DNA of 64,000 bases from Lawsonibacter sp900766145 (GTDB lineage Bacteria; Bacillota; Clostridia; Oscillospirales; Oscillospiraceae): NCBI RefSeq assembly GCF_030372275.1, contig NZ_JAUDDJ010000012.1. One strand, given 5' to 3'. Made by a program: the position numbers and the translations under genes. This document shows positions 23,506-31,548 of this stretch, in pieces (within the stretch, counting starts at the first letter, position 1; each line of letters starts with the position of its first letter). The notes under the pieces were generated by a model, which was not told the origin of the DNA, ran no database searches, and was given only the letters and a program-made list of their open reading frames with translations.

Positions 23506-23729
23506 AGCCCCTTCCGGTGCCTGTGATTCTGGCGGCCGTGAACGGTGACGAAAATGCTCTTGCTGCTGTCGTCGCTCATTATCAGAAGTACATTCGGGCT
23601 CTCGCCACCAGACCGGTGAAGGACGAGTATGGCAACGAATACCTGTATGTGGACGAAGATATGCGGCTCAGGCTGGAAACGAAGCTGATACATAGCATCG
23701 TGACGAGCTTCAAGGTGCTGCCGGTCTAA
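23490..23729 (+). CDS. Helix-turn-helix domain protein (HTH_16-like)
   Basis: This 79-residue protein (VPVILAAVNGDENALAAVV...YVDEDMRLRLETKLIHSI) is of the same type as the one at 14163-14405. It overlaps the sigma gene start-to-stop. It probably regulates element genes together with the sigma factor. Confidence 0.8.
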   Translation: MAGHVKPLPVPVILAAVNGDENALAAVVAHYQKYIRALATRPVKDEYGNEYLYVDEDMRLRLETKLIHSIVTSFKVLPV

Positions 23730-23739
23730 AGTTGTTCGG

Positions 23740-24130
23740 GGTAAGTTTTGCTCCCTTTCCTTGCCCCTGACGATCCGGCAGCGGAGTCCATGATCCTTGA
23801 CAAAGAAAGCCTTCGGGCAGCATAAGGCAGACGGATACAATCTGTCTGTGTAGAGCCGGTCGGCCGGTGCGCCATGACCCTGTTGCAAGTCCGCAGGACG
23901 GGACCCCTACCAAACAGGTGAGCGACAAAACCAGGCCGCGAAACAGGTGTGGCAGCCTGTGGGCGAGGATGCACAGGCAGGATAATGAGACTCCCGCGTT
24001 GAACGCCCTCAAAGCATTGCGCGGCGCACCCATAAGCATGGGCCGGGGTGAAATTCCCGTGGAGCTGCGACCGAAGGATGTGCCTTTGGCCGGCCAGCAG
24101 CCATCCGTTTTCTGCCTCTTTCGTTTTCGA
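23740..24130 (+). ncRNA. Candidate structured RNA between the sigma/HTH module and tnpW
   Basis: About 400 bases without a credible gene contain several local helices: CAGACGGAT-ACA-ATCTGTCTG (23828-23848, one G-U pair), CCTGTT...AACAGG, GCCTGTG...CACAGGC (23955-23978), CCCAT-AAGC-ATGGG (24029-24042) and CGGG...CCCG (24044-24059), ending in the palindrome TGGCCGGCCA. The density of stems and absence of codon structure suggest a structured leader or trans-acting RNA. No known Rfam family was recognised. Confidence 0.45.
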
Positions 24131-24156
24131 CTACACGCAAATGAAAGGGGATTATT

Positions 24157-24339
24157 ATGCAAGATCATAATTCTGTTTCAAGCGGTAAAAAGCCGCAGGA
24201 AAACCCTTTGAAAGAAAAAACGACCTACCGCTTCGGCAATAGGTCGTTTGTCGTAGAGTCTGTTTTCAAAGAGGAAAGCCCGGATACCTTGGGCAGCGTC
24301 CTTCTTCGATTGATGAAGGCCGAAAATGAGAAAATGTAA
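24157..24339 (+). CDS. TnpW-like small transposon protein
   Basis: This 60-residue protein contains KTTYRFGNRSFVVESVFKE, the pattern of transposon-encoded TnpW proteins that precede serine recombinases in Tn4451/Tn1549-like elements. It has an AAAGGGG ribosome site. The recombinase has its own promoter 15 bases after the tnpW stop. The function is unknown. Confidence 0.8.
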   Translation: MQDHNSVSSGKKPQENPLKEKTTYRFGNRSFVVESVFKEESPDTLGSVLLRLMKAENEKM

Positions 24340-24354
24340 ACTTTCCATACTCGG

Positions 24355-24383
24355 CTGACATGGGCAGAGGACAGCGGTATAAT
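24355..24383 (+). promoter_or_regulatory. Promoter of the serine recombinase
   Basis: CTGACA (24355-24360), a 17-bp spacer and TATAAT (24378-24383) form a near-consensus housekeeping promoter about 52 bases before the recombinase start. Confidence 0.75.
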
Positions 24384-24435
24384 TGTATTGGGAATATAAG
24401 ATATGCGCTGTTCGGCTGTCCAGAAAGGAGGACTT

Positions 24436-26145
24436 ATGAGACAGTCGAATAACAAAAAATCCCGTGATGTGACCGCTTTCCTCTACGAACGGCTTTCCCG
24501 TGACGACAATCTGGAGGGTGAGAGTTACAGCATCGGCAATCAAAAAAAGCTGTTGACCAAAGTGGCAAAGGAGAAAGGCTACACCAACCTGGTCCATTTT
24601 CTGGACGATGGCATTTCCGGCGTCACGATGGACCGCCCCGGTTTTGTGGAGATGATCCAGCAGCTTGAGCAGGGGCGGGCCGCTGCGGTATTTGTCAAAG
24701 ACCTTTCCCGATTGGGCCGTAACTACATCGAGGTTGGCAGACTGACCGAAGAATTTTTCCCGGAGCACGACATTCGCCTGGTGGCGGTATCTGATAACAT
24801 CGACACCGCCGAGGGCGAGAACGAGTTGGCGCCGATCCGCAACCTGTTCAATGAGTGGTACGCCCGCGACATCAGCAAGAAACGGCGTATCAGCAACAAG
24901 ATCAAGGGAAATGCGGGCGAGCCGATGGGCCAGCCTCCCTACGGTTACATCAAAGACCCCGACAATCCGAAACAATGGATCGTAGATGACGAAGCCGCCC
25001 AGGTGGTTCGGCGGATTTACAGCATGACCCTGGAGGGCTACGGAACGGAACAGATTGCAGCCCAGCTTGAAAAGGACGAAATCCTTACCCCGCGCGCCTA
25101 TTGGCTGAAAAAGGGCATCAAGCGGCCCGGAAAGGGAAAGCAGCAGCCCGCTACCAAGTGGAACAGTTCCACCGTGACCAAAATCCTGTCTTTGCAGGAG
25201 TATTGCGGTGACATTCTCAACTTCAAGACCTACTCCAAATCCTACAAGAACAAAAAGAGATTGGAGAATGACCGTGAGAATTGGGTCATCTTCAAGGATG
25301 TCCACGAGCCAATCATTGAACGGTCCGTATTTGAGCAGGTGCAGCAGAAGCGGGGAAAAATCCGCAAGCGCCGCACCAACGAAGGCGAGCATAACATGTT
25401 CTCTGGTCTGCTGGTCTGTGCTGACTGCGGCTGCAATCTTCACTTCCACTTCAATCAGGGAAACCCGAAGATCAAGTATTTCAACTGCTCCAACTATAAG
25501 GGCAACCGTGGGAGCTGTACTTCCACCCACTATGTCCGAGTAGATTTTCTGGAACAGGTGGTGCTTGGGGAGATACGGCGCCTGACGAAGTTCGCCAGCC
25601 TCTATGAGGACGAGTTTCTGAAAGCGGTGATCGGGCACTCCCAGCAAGCGGCGGAAACCGACCGCAAGCTGAAGGAGAAGGAATTGAAAGCCCTGCTTGC
25701 CCGTGACGAGGAACTGGATGGGCTGTTTGAACGCATCTATGAGGACAATGTTTCCGGCAAACTCTCCGATGACCGTTTTGCGAAAATGTCCAGACGGTAT
25801 GAGGACGAGCAAAAGGAGCTGGCGGAGAAAATCAAAAAGCTCCGCTCCGAAATCGAGAAGCAGAGCAGCCAAGCCATGACCACGGATATGTTCATCTCTT
25901 TGGTGCGAAAGTACACCCGCGCACGCAAGCTCACGCCCCGGATGCTCAATGAGTTGGTTGAGAAGATCGAGGTTTACAATGCGGAGAAAATTGACGGTGT
26001 GTGGGAGCAGCGGCTTCGCATCCACTATAACTGCGTTGGAGAAATCACGATTCCTAAAATGCTGCCCCTGCCCATCCCTGATGTGACCGTCAATACCCGG
26101 AAGGGTGTGTTCGTCAACTACATCCCAGCCGAAATCGCCGGATGA
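24436..26145 (+). CDS. Large serine recombinase (TnpX-like site-specific integrase)
   Basis: This 569-residue protein has the resolvase catalytic domain first (Ser21 in YERLSRDD, then VKDLSRLGRNYIE near residue 90). The recombinase domain follows (GEPMGQPPYGYIK, then ILSLQEYCGDI), then a zinc-ribbon domain (CADCGCNL, then CSNYKGNRGSC) and a long coiled coil. The start at 24436 is fixed by AAAGGAGG. It would integrate and excise the element by serine-mediated strand exchange. It lies at the right edge of the region, 15-60 bases from the tRNA-Pro terminator, so one attachment site should be there. Confidence 0.93.
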   Translation: MRQSNNKKSRDVTAFLYERLSRDDNLEGESYSIGNQKKLLTKVAKEKGYTNLVHFLDDGISGVTMDRPGFVEMIQQLEQGRAAAVFVKDLSRLGRNYIEVGRLTEEFFPEHDIRLVAVSDNIDTAEGENELAPIRNLFNEWYARDISKKRRISNKIKGNAGEPMGQPPYGYIKDPDNPKQWIVDDEAAQVVRRIYSMTLEGYGTEQIAAQLEKDEILTPRAYWLKKGIKRPGKGKQQPATKWNSSTVTKILSLQEYCGDILNFKTYSKSYKNKKRLENDRENWVIFKDVHEPIIERSVFEQVQQKRGKIRKRRTNEGEHNMFSGLLVCADCGCNLHFHFNQGNPKIKYFNCSNYKGNRGSCTSTHYVRVDFLEQVVLGEIRRLTKFASLYEDEFLKAVIGHSQQAAETDRKLKEKELKALLARDEELDGLFERIYEDNVSGKLSDDRFAKMSRRYEDEQKELAEKIKKLRSEIEKQSSQAMTTDMFISLVRKYTRARKLTPRMLNELVEKIEVYNAEKIDGVWEQRLRIHYNCVGEITIPKMLPLPIPDVTVNTRKGVFVNYIPAEIAG

Positions 26146-26151
26146 AAACAA

Positions 26152-26202
26152 TAAAAAAAGACGAGTGTTCTTACAGCTTTTCAAATGCTATAAGAACACT
26201 CG
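26152..26202 (-). terminator. Terminator of tRNA-Pro (minus strand)
   Basis: CGAGTGTTCTTA / TAAGAACACTCG hairpin followed on the minus strand by a T-run. It also faces the recombinase stop codon. Confidence 0.85.
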
Positions 26203-26205
26203 CCA

Positions 26206-26281
26206 TGGTCCGAGTGGCGGGATTTGAACCCACGGCCTCATGGACCCGAACCATGCGCGCTACCAACTGCGCTACACCCGG
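26206..26281 (-). tRNA. tRNA-Pro (anticodon CGG)
   Basis: The minus strand folds into a complete cloverleaf: a 7-bp acceptor with one G-U pair, a D arm TAGCGCAGTTGGTAGCGC, an anticodon stem CATGG/CCATG around TTCGGGT, a T arm GTGGG-TTCAAAT-CCCGC, and an encoded CCA end at 26208-26206. The loop gives anticodon CGG, proline. Confidence 0.93.
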
Positions 26282-26410
26282 ATGCAAATAGCTGTTTTTA
26301 CAACTATAGCTTATACATTATAAATTTCTTCCCCGGCAATGTCAAGAGGAATAATGGATTTCTCCCCCGAATATCCTATTTTATCAAATACATCAAAAGG
26401 GGGAGTGGGG

Positions 26411-27442
26411 ATGGAGCATACCAGCGCATCCTACCGCGCATACCGGACAAGCGGCCGTTCCGCAAAGCGGAACCGAGGCAATCAAAGCGGACTCTCGCCT
26501 AAGGAGCGGGTGCGCTTGGTGCAGCTGTGCGTGTGCCTGGCGCTGTTTCTGGCGGTTTTTGTGGGCAAGGGGGTTTTCCCGCAGCAGCTGGCCCAGGTCC
26601 AGAACAAGCTTGTGTCGGCGCTGACGGCGGACACCGACTTCCGGGCCGCCTTTTCAAAGCTGGGGGAGTCTCTGGGAAACGACGGCTCGGTGCTGGGGGA
26701 GCTGGAGGACTTCTGCGTGGAGGTCTTCGGCATCCAGCCCACCGCACAGGGCCAGACCATGGATGAGACCCAGAGCCAGGCCCAGCGGGAGCAGGCCTTC
26801 CTCAATGCCGGGGCCTCCTCCGCCGACCTGGCCGCTCACTACCTGCGCCTGGAGGATATGCCCCAGGACTGGCTGAGCGGGGAGGAGGAGGCCTCTCAGG
26901 ATACCCAGGCCGAAGCCCAGCCGGAAGCGGTAGCAGCGCAGCCGGAGGAGACGGTACCCGCGGTGGGCACGGTACTCTTATCCGTCAATTATGAGGGCCC
27001 CGCTCTGCCCAACAATTACACCATGGATAAGCTGTCTCTGGGGGCGCTGGAGACGGTCAATCCCATCCTAGGCCACCTGAACTCCACCTATGGCTACCGG
27101 GACCACCCGGTGGACGGGGAGTATAAGTTCCACAACGGGGTGGACATCGGCGGGCAGGAGGGGGACCCCATCGGGGCCTTTGCTGCGGGGACGGTGGAAT
27201 ACATCGGTGAGAACGATGACCACGGGCTGTACCTGCAAATCGACCATGGCAACGGGGTGAAGAGTTTTTATGCCCACTGCAGCAAGCTGTGTGTGTCCCA
27301 GGGGCAGACGGTGGCCATGGGGGAGACGGTGGCTCTGGTGGGCTCTACCGGGGTGTCCACCGGCCCCCACCTGCATCTGGAGATCAAGTGCAATGGGGTG
27401 CACGTGGATCCGGCCTACTACGTCACTTTTCTCACCGACTGA
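26411..27442 (+). CDS. M23 family metallopeptidase with N-terminal membrane anchor (SpoIVFA-like)
   Basis: This 343-residue protein has a basic N-terminus, one membrane helix near residues 37-57, a low-complexity Gln/Glu/Ala linker and a C-terminal LytM/M23 domain. The zinc ligands are visible as FHNGVD near residue 241 and the GPHLHLEI pair near 318. The start at 26411 is set by GGGGGAG. The next gene encodes an M50 site-2 protease, and this M23-M50 order matches spoIVFA-spoIVFB, where SpoIVFA holds SpoIVFB inactive in the forespore outer membrane. An independent cell-wall hydrolase role is the alternative. Confidence 0.8.
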   Translation: MEHTSASYRAYRTSGRSAKRNRGNQSGLSPKERVRLVQLCVCLALFLAVFVGKGVFPQQLAQVQNKLVSALTADTDFRAAFSKLGESLGNDGSVLGELEDFCVEVFGIQPTAQGQTMDETQSQAQREQAFLNAGASSADLAAHYLRLEDMPQDWLSGEEEASQDTQAEAQPEAVAAQPEETVPAVGTVLLSVNYEGPALPNNYTMDKLSLGALETVNPILGHLNSTYGYRDHPVDGEYKFHNGVDIGGQEGDPIGAFAAGTVEYIGENDDHGLYLQIDHGNGVKSFYAHCSKLCVSQGQTVAMGETVALVGSTGVSTGPHLHLEIKCNGVHVDPAYYVTFLTD

Positions 27443-28030
27443 GTGCGGCTGGGCAGGGTGGAGGTCAGCGGCGGTTTTCTTCTGCTGCTGGCCTGGCTTA
27501 ACTATACCGATACCCAGGGGCTGATTCCAGCGGCCGTCATCTCCTGTGGGCTACATGAGGGGGGCCACTGGCTGGCGATCCAGGCCGTGGGCGGTGAAGT
27601 GGGGCGCATGCGGCTGGGAATTGCGGGGGCGGAGATGGAGCTGAGACGGCCCCTGTCCTACCCCCGGGAGGCCCTGTGCGCTCTGGCTGGGCCGGGGGTA
27701 AGCCTGGCCCTGGCCTGGCTGGGGCACATGCTGCCCGGCGGGGCCCTGTTTGCGGGGATCAACCTAGTGCTGGCTCTCTTTAATCTGCTGCCGGTGAGCG
27801 GTCTGGACGGGGGGCGGGCCCTGAACTGCGCCCTGTGCGCTCTGTGTGGACCGGAGGCGGCGGAGCGCACAGCGGGCCTTCTGGACGGCTTTTTGGTGGG
27901 AGCCCTGGTAGCGGGAGGGGCAATTTTAGCCTGGAAGGGGGGAAGCATCACCCTCTTTTTTACCGCCGGATGGCTTTTTTCTTCCATTTGGCGGGAAAAG
28001 GAAGGAAAAAGGGCTTGTCATCCAGCATAG
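27443..28030 (+). CDS. M50 site-2 protease, SpoIVFB-like
   Basis: This 195-residue polytopic protein has the zinc motif HEGGH (an HExxH) at residues 38-42 in the first conserved helix and a second motif SGLDGGRALN near 120, as in SpoIVFB-type intramembrane proteases. It starts with GTG right after the M23 gene stop. In sporulating Firmicutes SpoIVFB cleaves pro-sigma-K in the mother cell; that role is inferred from family and gene order. It is shorter than B. subtilis SpoIVFB and lacks a CBS domain. Confidence 0.82.
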   Translation: MRLGRVEVSGGFLLLLAWLNYTDTQGLIPAAVISCGLHEGGHWLAIQAVGGEVGRMRLGIAGAEMELRRPLSYPREALCALAGPGVSLALAWLGHMLPGGALFAGINLVLALFNLLPVSGLDGGRALNCALCALCGPEAAERTAGLLDGFLVGALVAGGAILAWKGGSITLFFTAGWLFSSIWREKEGKRACHPA

Positions 28031-28081
28031 AAACGAGTAAAATAGTTCTACCGCGTCTCAAGATAGAACTGGGGGAACAAC

Positions 28082-29926
28082 ATGAATCGCACGCTGGAGC
28101 ATATTTTGCCCAAAGTACAAAAACCCGCCCGCTACACGGGGGGAGAATATAACGCCGTGGTAAAAGACAAACGCACGGTAGACACCCGCTTTGCCCTTTG
28201 CTTCCCGGACACCTATGAAATCGGTATGTCCAACCTGGGCTGCCGTATTTTGTACGGCCTGATGAACGAGCAGGAGGGGCTGTGGTGCGAGCGCTGCTAC
28301 GCCCCCTGGGGAGACATGGAGGAGGAAATGCGCCGGGAGGGGTTGCTGCTCTACGCCCTGGAGAGCGGCGACCCTATTTCTGACTTTGATATCATCGGCT
28401 TTTCGCTGGGCTATGAGATGGCCTATACCAATGTCTTGAACATGCTGGACCTGGCGGGGCTGCCGCTGCGCTCCGCTGACCGGCCTGAGCTCACCCCCCT
28501 CATCGTGGCGGGGGGCACCTGCTGCTATAACCCCGAGCCCTTGGCTCCCTTTGTGGACATGTTCGTCCTGGGAGAAGGGGAGGAGGTCACCCTGGAGTAC
28601 ATTGCCCTGTACCGCCAGGCCAAGGAGGAGGGCTGGAGCAAGGAGGAGTTCCTCCAGGAGGCCGCCCACATCGAGGGCATCTATGTCCCGTCCTTCTATG
28701 AGCCCATCTACCGCCCCGACGGCACGCTGGAGGAGATGCGTGTCAAGGAGGGCTCCGGTGCGCCCGAGACGGTGCGCAAGCGGGTAGTCCAGGACATGGA
28801 CAAGGCCTACTTCCCGGTCAAAACCATTATTCCGTCCACCGAGATCGTCCACGACCGGGTCATGCTGGAGCTGTTCCGGGGCTGCATCCGGGGCTGCCGG
28901 TTCTGCCAGGCGGGCTATGTGTACCGTCCGGTGCGCAACCGCAACCCCAAGCTGCTGGCCGAGTACGGCAAAGCCGCCTGCCAGGATTCCGGCTACCAGG
29001 AGATGACCCTGTCCAGCCTGTCCTCCACCGACTACCCCTGCCTGCTGGAGCTGTGTGACGACCTGCTGGACTACTGTGCGCCCAAGGACATCGGCGTGTC
29101 CCTGCCCTCTCTCCGGGCGGACACATTCTCCATGAATCTCATGGAGCGTTTGCAGCGGGTGCGCAAGGGCGGCCTGACCTTTGCCCCGGAAGCTGGCACA
29201 CAGCGTCTCCGGGACGCCATCAACAAGAACCTGCGTGAGGAGGACCTGCTGCAGTCCTGCCGTACCGCTTTCTCCGGCGGCTGGAGCGGCGTGAAGCTCT
29301 ACTTCATGCTGGGCCTGCCTACCGAGACCGACGAGGACGTGCTGGGCATCGCCGACCTGGCTCGAAAGGTGTACCAGTGCTGGCGGGAGTGCACCCCCAA
29401 CCGGGCCCGCGGGGTGCGCATCACCGTGTCCACCTCCTGGTTCGTCCCCAAGCCCCACACCGCCTTCCAGTGGGACGCCCAGATCCCGGTGGAGGAGTAC
29501 CAGCGTCGGGTGAACCTGCTGCGGGACGCCCTGAAGCGGGACCGCTCCATCACCTACAACTGGCATGACCCCCAGACCAGCTATCTGGAGGCCATCTTCT
29601 CCCGGGGCGACCGCCGCCTGGCCGACGTGCTGGAGCACGCCTGGCAGAACGGGGCCAAGTTTGACTCCTGGAGCGAGTATTTTGATTTCCAGCGCTGGAT
29701 GGACGCTCTGGCCGCCTGCGGCCTCAGCGGAGATTTCTACGCCCACCGGGAGCGGCCCCGGGACGAGGTATTCCCCTGGTGCCGCATTGACCCCATGGTT
29801 ACCCCCGCCTTCCTGTGGCATGAGCGGGAGCTGTGCTACCAGTCCCAGACCACCCCGGACTGCCGCACCCGCTGTTCCGGCTGTGGGGCCAACCGCCTGC
29901 TGAAAGGAGGGGTGTGCAATGGCTGA
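28082..29926 (+). CDS. TIGR03960 family B12-binding/radical SAM protein
   Basis: This 614-residue protein has an N-terminal B12-binding-like region and a radical SAM core with the cluster motif CIRGCRFC near residue 268. A C-terminal Cys-rich tail (CRTRCSGCG) follows. It matches the TIGR03960 family that is nearly always paired with TIGR03936. The next gene is that partner and overlaps by eight bases. The reaction is not established with certainty; tRNA or ribosome modification has been suggested for the pair. Confidence 0.92.
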   Translation: MNRTLEHILPKVQKPARYTGGEYNAVVKDKRTVDTRFALCFPDTYEIGMSNLGCRILYGLMNEQEGLWCERCYAPWGDMEEEMRREGLLLYALESGDPISDFDIIGFSLGYEMAYTNVLNMLDLAGLPLRSADRPELTPLIVAGGTCCYNPEPLAPFVDMFVLGEGEEVTLEYIALYRQAKEEGWSKEEFLQEAAHIEGIYVPSFYEPIYRPDGTLEEMRVKEGSGAPETVRKRVVQDMDKAYFPVKTIIPSTEIVHDRVMLELFRGCIRGCRFCQAGYVYRPVRNRNPKLLAEYGKAACQDSGYQEMTLSSLSSTDYPCLLELCDDLLDYCAPKDIGVSLPSLRADTFSMNLMERLQRVRKGGLTFAPEAGTQRLRDAINKNLREEDLLQSCRTAFSGGWSGVKLYFMLGLPTETDEDVLGIADLARKVYQCWRECTPNRARGVRITVSTSWFVPKPHTAFQWDAQIPVEEYQRRVNLLRDALKRDRSITYNWHDPQTSYLEAIFSRGDRRLADVLEHAWQNGAKFDSWSEYFDFQRWMDALAACGLSGDFYAHRERPRDEVFPWCRIDPMVTPAFLWHERELCYQSQTTPDCRTRCSGCGANRLLKGGVCNG

Positions 29927-30584
29927 CCGTCTGCTCTTTTCCAAGACCGGCCGGGCCAAGTATATCTCCCACCTGGACCTGATGCGTACCTTCCAGCGGG
30001 CCTTCACCCGGGCTGGCATTGAAATTAAGCACACCCAGGGCTTCCACAAGCACCCCTTTGTGTCCATCGCCCTGCCCCTGTCGGTGGGCTACTCCAGCCA
30101 GTGTGAGATTCTGGAGTTTGGCCTGGTGGGGGGAGCTACCGCCGAGGAGGTGCCCCAGCGGCTCACCGCCGCCATGCCCGAGGGCATCATCGTCCACCAG
30201 TGTTATCCCGCCGAGCGCAAGCTCAAGGAACTGGCCTATGTGAACTACATCATCAATTTTGAGTACTCCGAGGGTCGTCCTCAGGCCTCCGAACCCGCCA
30301 TGCAGGGGCTCTTAAGCCGGGAGAGCCTGGTGATGCAGAAGAAGTCCAACAAGTCCAAAAAGGGCTACACCGAGGTGGACCTGATTCCGCTCATCAAGGG
30401 CTTCAACCTGGAGTGTCAGAGCGACACTCTCACCCTGGACGCGGTGCTCTGCGCCCAGAATCCGGGCCTCAACCCCGAGTTCATCCGGGCCGCCTTCTGC
30501 CAGGTCTACCCGGATTACGCCCCTGATTTTGTCACCTTCCACCGTCGGGAGGTACTGGATATCAACGGAAAACCGTTTAGATAA
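29919..30584 (+). CDS. TIGR03936 family radical-SAM-associated protein (DUF2344)
   Basis: This 221-residue cytoplasmic protein has the DUF2344 start (RLLFSKTGRAKYISHLDLMR) followed by RAFTRAGIEIKHTQGFH. It overlaps the TIGR03960 gene by eight bases, so the two are translated together and probably act as one complex. Confidence 0.92.
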   Translation: MADRLLFSKTGRAKYISHLDLMRTFQRAFTRAGIEIKHTQGFHKHPFVSIALPLSVGYSSQCEILEFGLVGGATAEEVPQRLTAAMPEGIIVHQCYPAERKLKELAYVNYIINFEYSEGRPQASEPAMQGLLSRESLVMQKKSNKSKKGYTEVDLIPLIKGFNLECQSDTLTLDAVLCAQNPGLNPEFIRAAFCQVYPDYAPDFVTFHRREVLDINGKPFR

Positions 30585-30606
30585 TGGCTTCTTTCTCCCC
30601 ACGGGG

Positions 30607-30635
30607 TTGTCAAACGCCCGGGGGAGTGGTATAAT
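30607..30635 (+). promoter_or_regulatory. Promoter of the yebC-type gene
   Basis: TTGTCA (30607-30612), 17-bp spacer, perfect TATAAT (30630-30635). Confidence 0.8.
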
Positions 30636-30677
30636 ACCTCCGCTGTTTGAACCGAAAAAAGAGAAGGGAACGATACT

Positions 30678-31403
30678 ATGTCCGGACATTCCAAGTGGCA
30701 CAATATTCAAAAGACCAAGGGCGCGGCCGACGCCAAGCGCTCTCAGATTTTTACCAAGATCGCCCGAGAGATGATCGTGGCCGTCAAGACCGGCGGCAGC
30801 GGCGATCCCGCCAACAACTCCCGCCTGGCCGCCGTCATCGCTAAGGCTAAGGCTGCCAACATGCCCAACGACAACATCAAGCGCACCATCGACAAGGCTC
30901 TGGGCGCGGGCAATACCGACAACTTCGAGAGCGTGGTGTACGAGGGCTACGGCCCCAACGGCGTGGCCGTCATCGTGGACGCTCTGACCGATAACCGTCA
31001 GCGTACCGCCCCTGAGGTGCGTCACCTGCTGGACAAGTACGGCAAGGGCCTGGGCGCCACCGGCTGCGTGTCCTGGAGCTTCGACCGCAAGGGCGTTATC
31101 GTCCTGGACAGCGAGGACCTGGACGAGGACACCGTGATGATGGACGCTCTGGAGGCCGGTGCCGACGACATGCAGGCCGACGACGAGGTCTTTGAGATCT
31201 ACACCGACCCCGACGCCTTCCCCGCCGTCTCCGAGGCTCTGGAGGCCAAGGGCTACACCTTCCTGGAGGCCTCCGTGCAGATGGTACCTCAGAACTATGT
31301 CAAGCTCACCGACGAGGCCGACATCAAGAACATGGAGAAGCTCATCGATGCCCTGGAGGACAACGATGACGTTCAAAATGTTTATCACAACTGGGAGCAG
31401 TAA
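30678..31403 (+). CDS. YebC/PmpR family protein
   Basis: This 241-residue protein has the family start SGHSKWHNIQKTKGAADAKR and the usual three-domain length. YebC-family proteins are described as DNA-binding regulators and, more recently, as helpers of ribosomes at difficult sequences. It has its own promoter. The stop codon is the first base triplet of an intergenic repeat (31401-31466). Confidence 0.95.
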   Translation: MSGHSKWHNIQKTKGAADAKRSQIFTKIAREMIVAVKTGGSGDPANNSRLAAVIAKAKAANMPNDNIKRTIDKALGAGNTDNFESVVYEGYGPNGVAVIVDALTDNRQRTAPEVRHLLDKYGKGLGATGCVSWSFDRKGVIVLDSEDLDEDTVMMDALEAGADDMQADDEVFEIYTDPDAFPAVSEALEAKGYTFLEASVQMVPQNYVKLTDEADIKNMEKLIDALEDNDDVQNVYHNWEQ

Positions 31404-31466
31404 CCTACTTTTTTCGAGAAAAAAGTAGGCAAAAAAGCTTCCTGCAAAGCTTCGCTTTGCCTCTGC
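31401..31466 (+). repeat. Stop-codon-abutting two-hairpin repeat, copy 1
   Basis: Starting with the TAA of the upstream gene, the repeat has CCTACTTTT...AAAAGTAGG (31404-31429), then GCAAA, then GCAAAGC-TTC-GCTTTGC (31444-31460) and CTCTGC. A diverged copy, inverted in the window, starts at the stop codon of the symporter gene (61827-61762). The second stem differs by paired changes. Confidence 0.8.
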
Positions 31467-31483
31467 TTGATAAGGCAAGAACA

Positions 31484-31515
31484 CAGGGACCCGCCAACCG
31501 GCGGGTCCCTGTTTC
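31484..31515. terminator. Rho-independent terminator
   Basis: CAGGGACCCGCC-AACC-GGCGGGTCCCTG followed by TTTC. It lies between the YebC gene (+) and the convergent PepSY gene (-). Confidence 0.85.
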
Positions 31516-31548
31516 GTTATCTGTCTCTCTTTGCCGCTTGCTTGAAGC

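Larger units (their letters stand above)
13890..26150. mobile_element. Composite integrative/mobilizable element region (Tn1549/Tn4451-like parts)
   Basis: The region between a truncated host gene and the terminator of tRNA-Pro holds two sigma/HTH modules, two relaxases, MobC, three XRE-type regulators or remnants, ArdA and KTR proteins, TnpW and a large serine recombinase. At least three genes are cut at internal junctions (about 13890, 15680 and 22320). This points to nested insertions and deletions instead of one intact element. The outer ends are estimates; no flanking direct repeat was recognised by eye. Confidence 0.75.

Noticed and set aside
23873..23950. Group II intron 5' end (GTGCGCC near 23868)
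   Set aside because: No reverse transcriptase, no domain V-like hairpin and no other intron landmark nearby.
23867..24211. Open frame of 114 codons across the candidate RNA
   Set aside because: No ribosome site, no motif, overlaps the tnpW start in another frame; the stem density fits RNA better than protein.
24178..26184. Open frame of 668 codons on the minus strand
   Set aside because: Antisense to tnpW and the serine recombinase, whose domains are unmistakable.
28058..30067. Open frame of 669 codons on the minus strand
   Set aside because: It is antisense to the TIGR03960 radical SAM gene, which has all family motifs; the antisense product has no recognisable domain.
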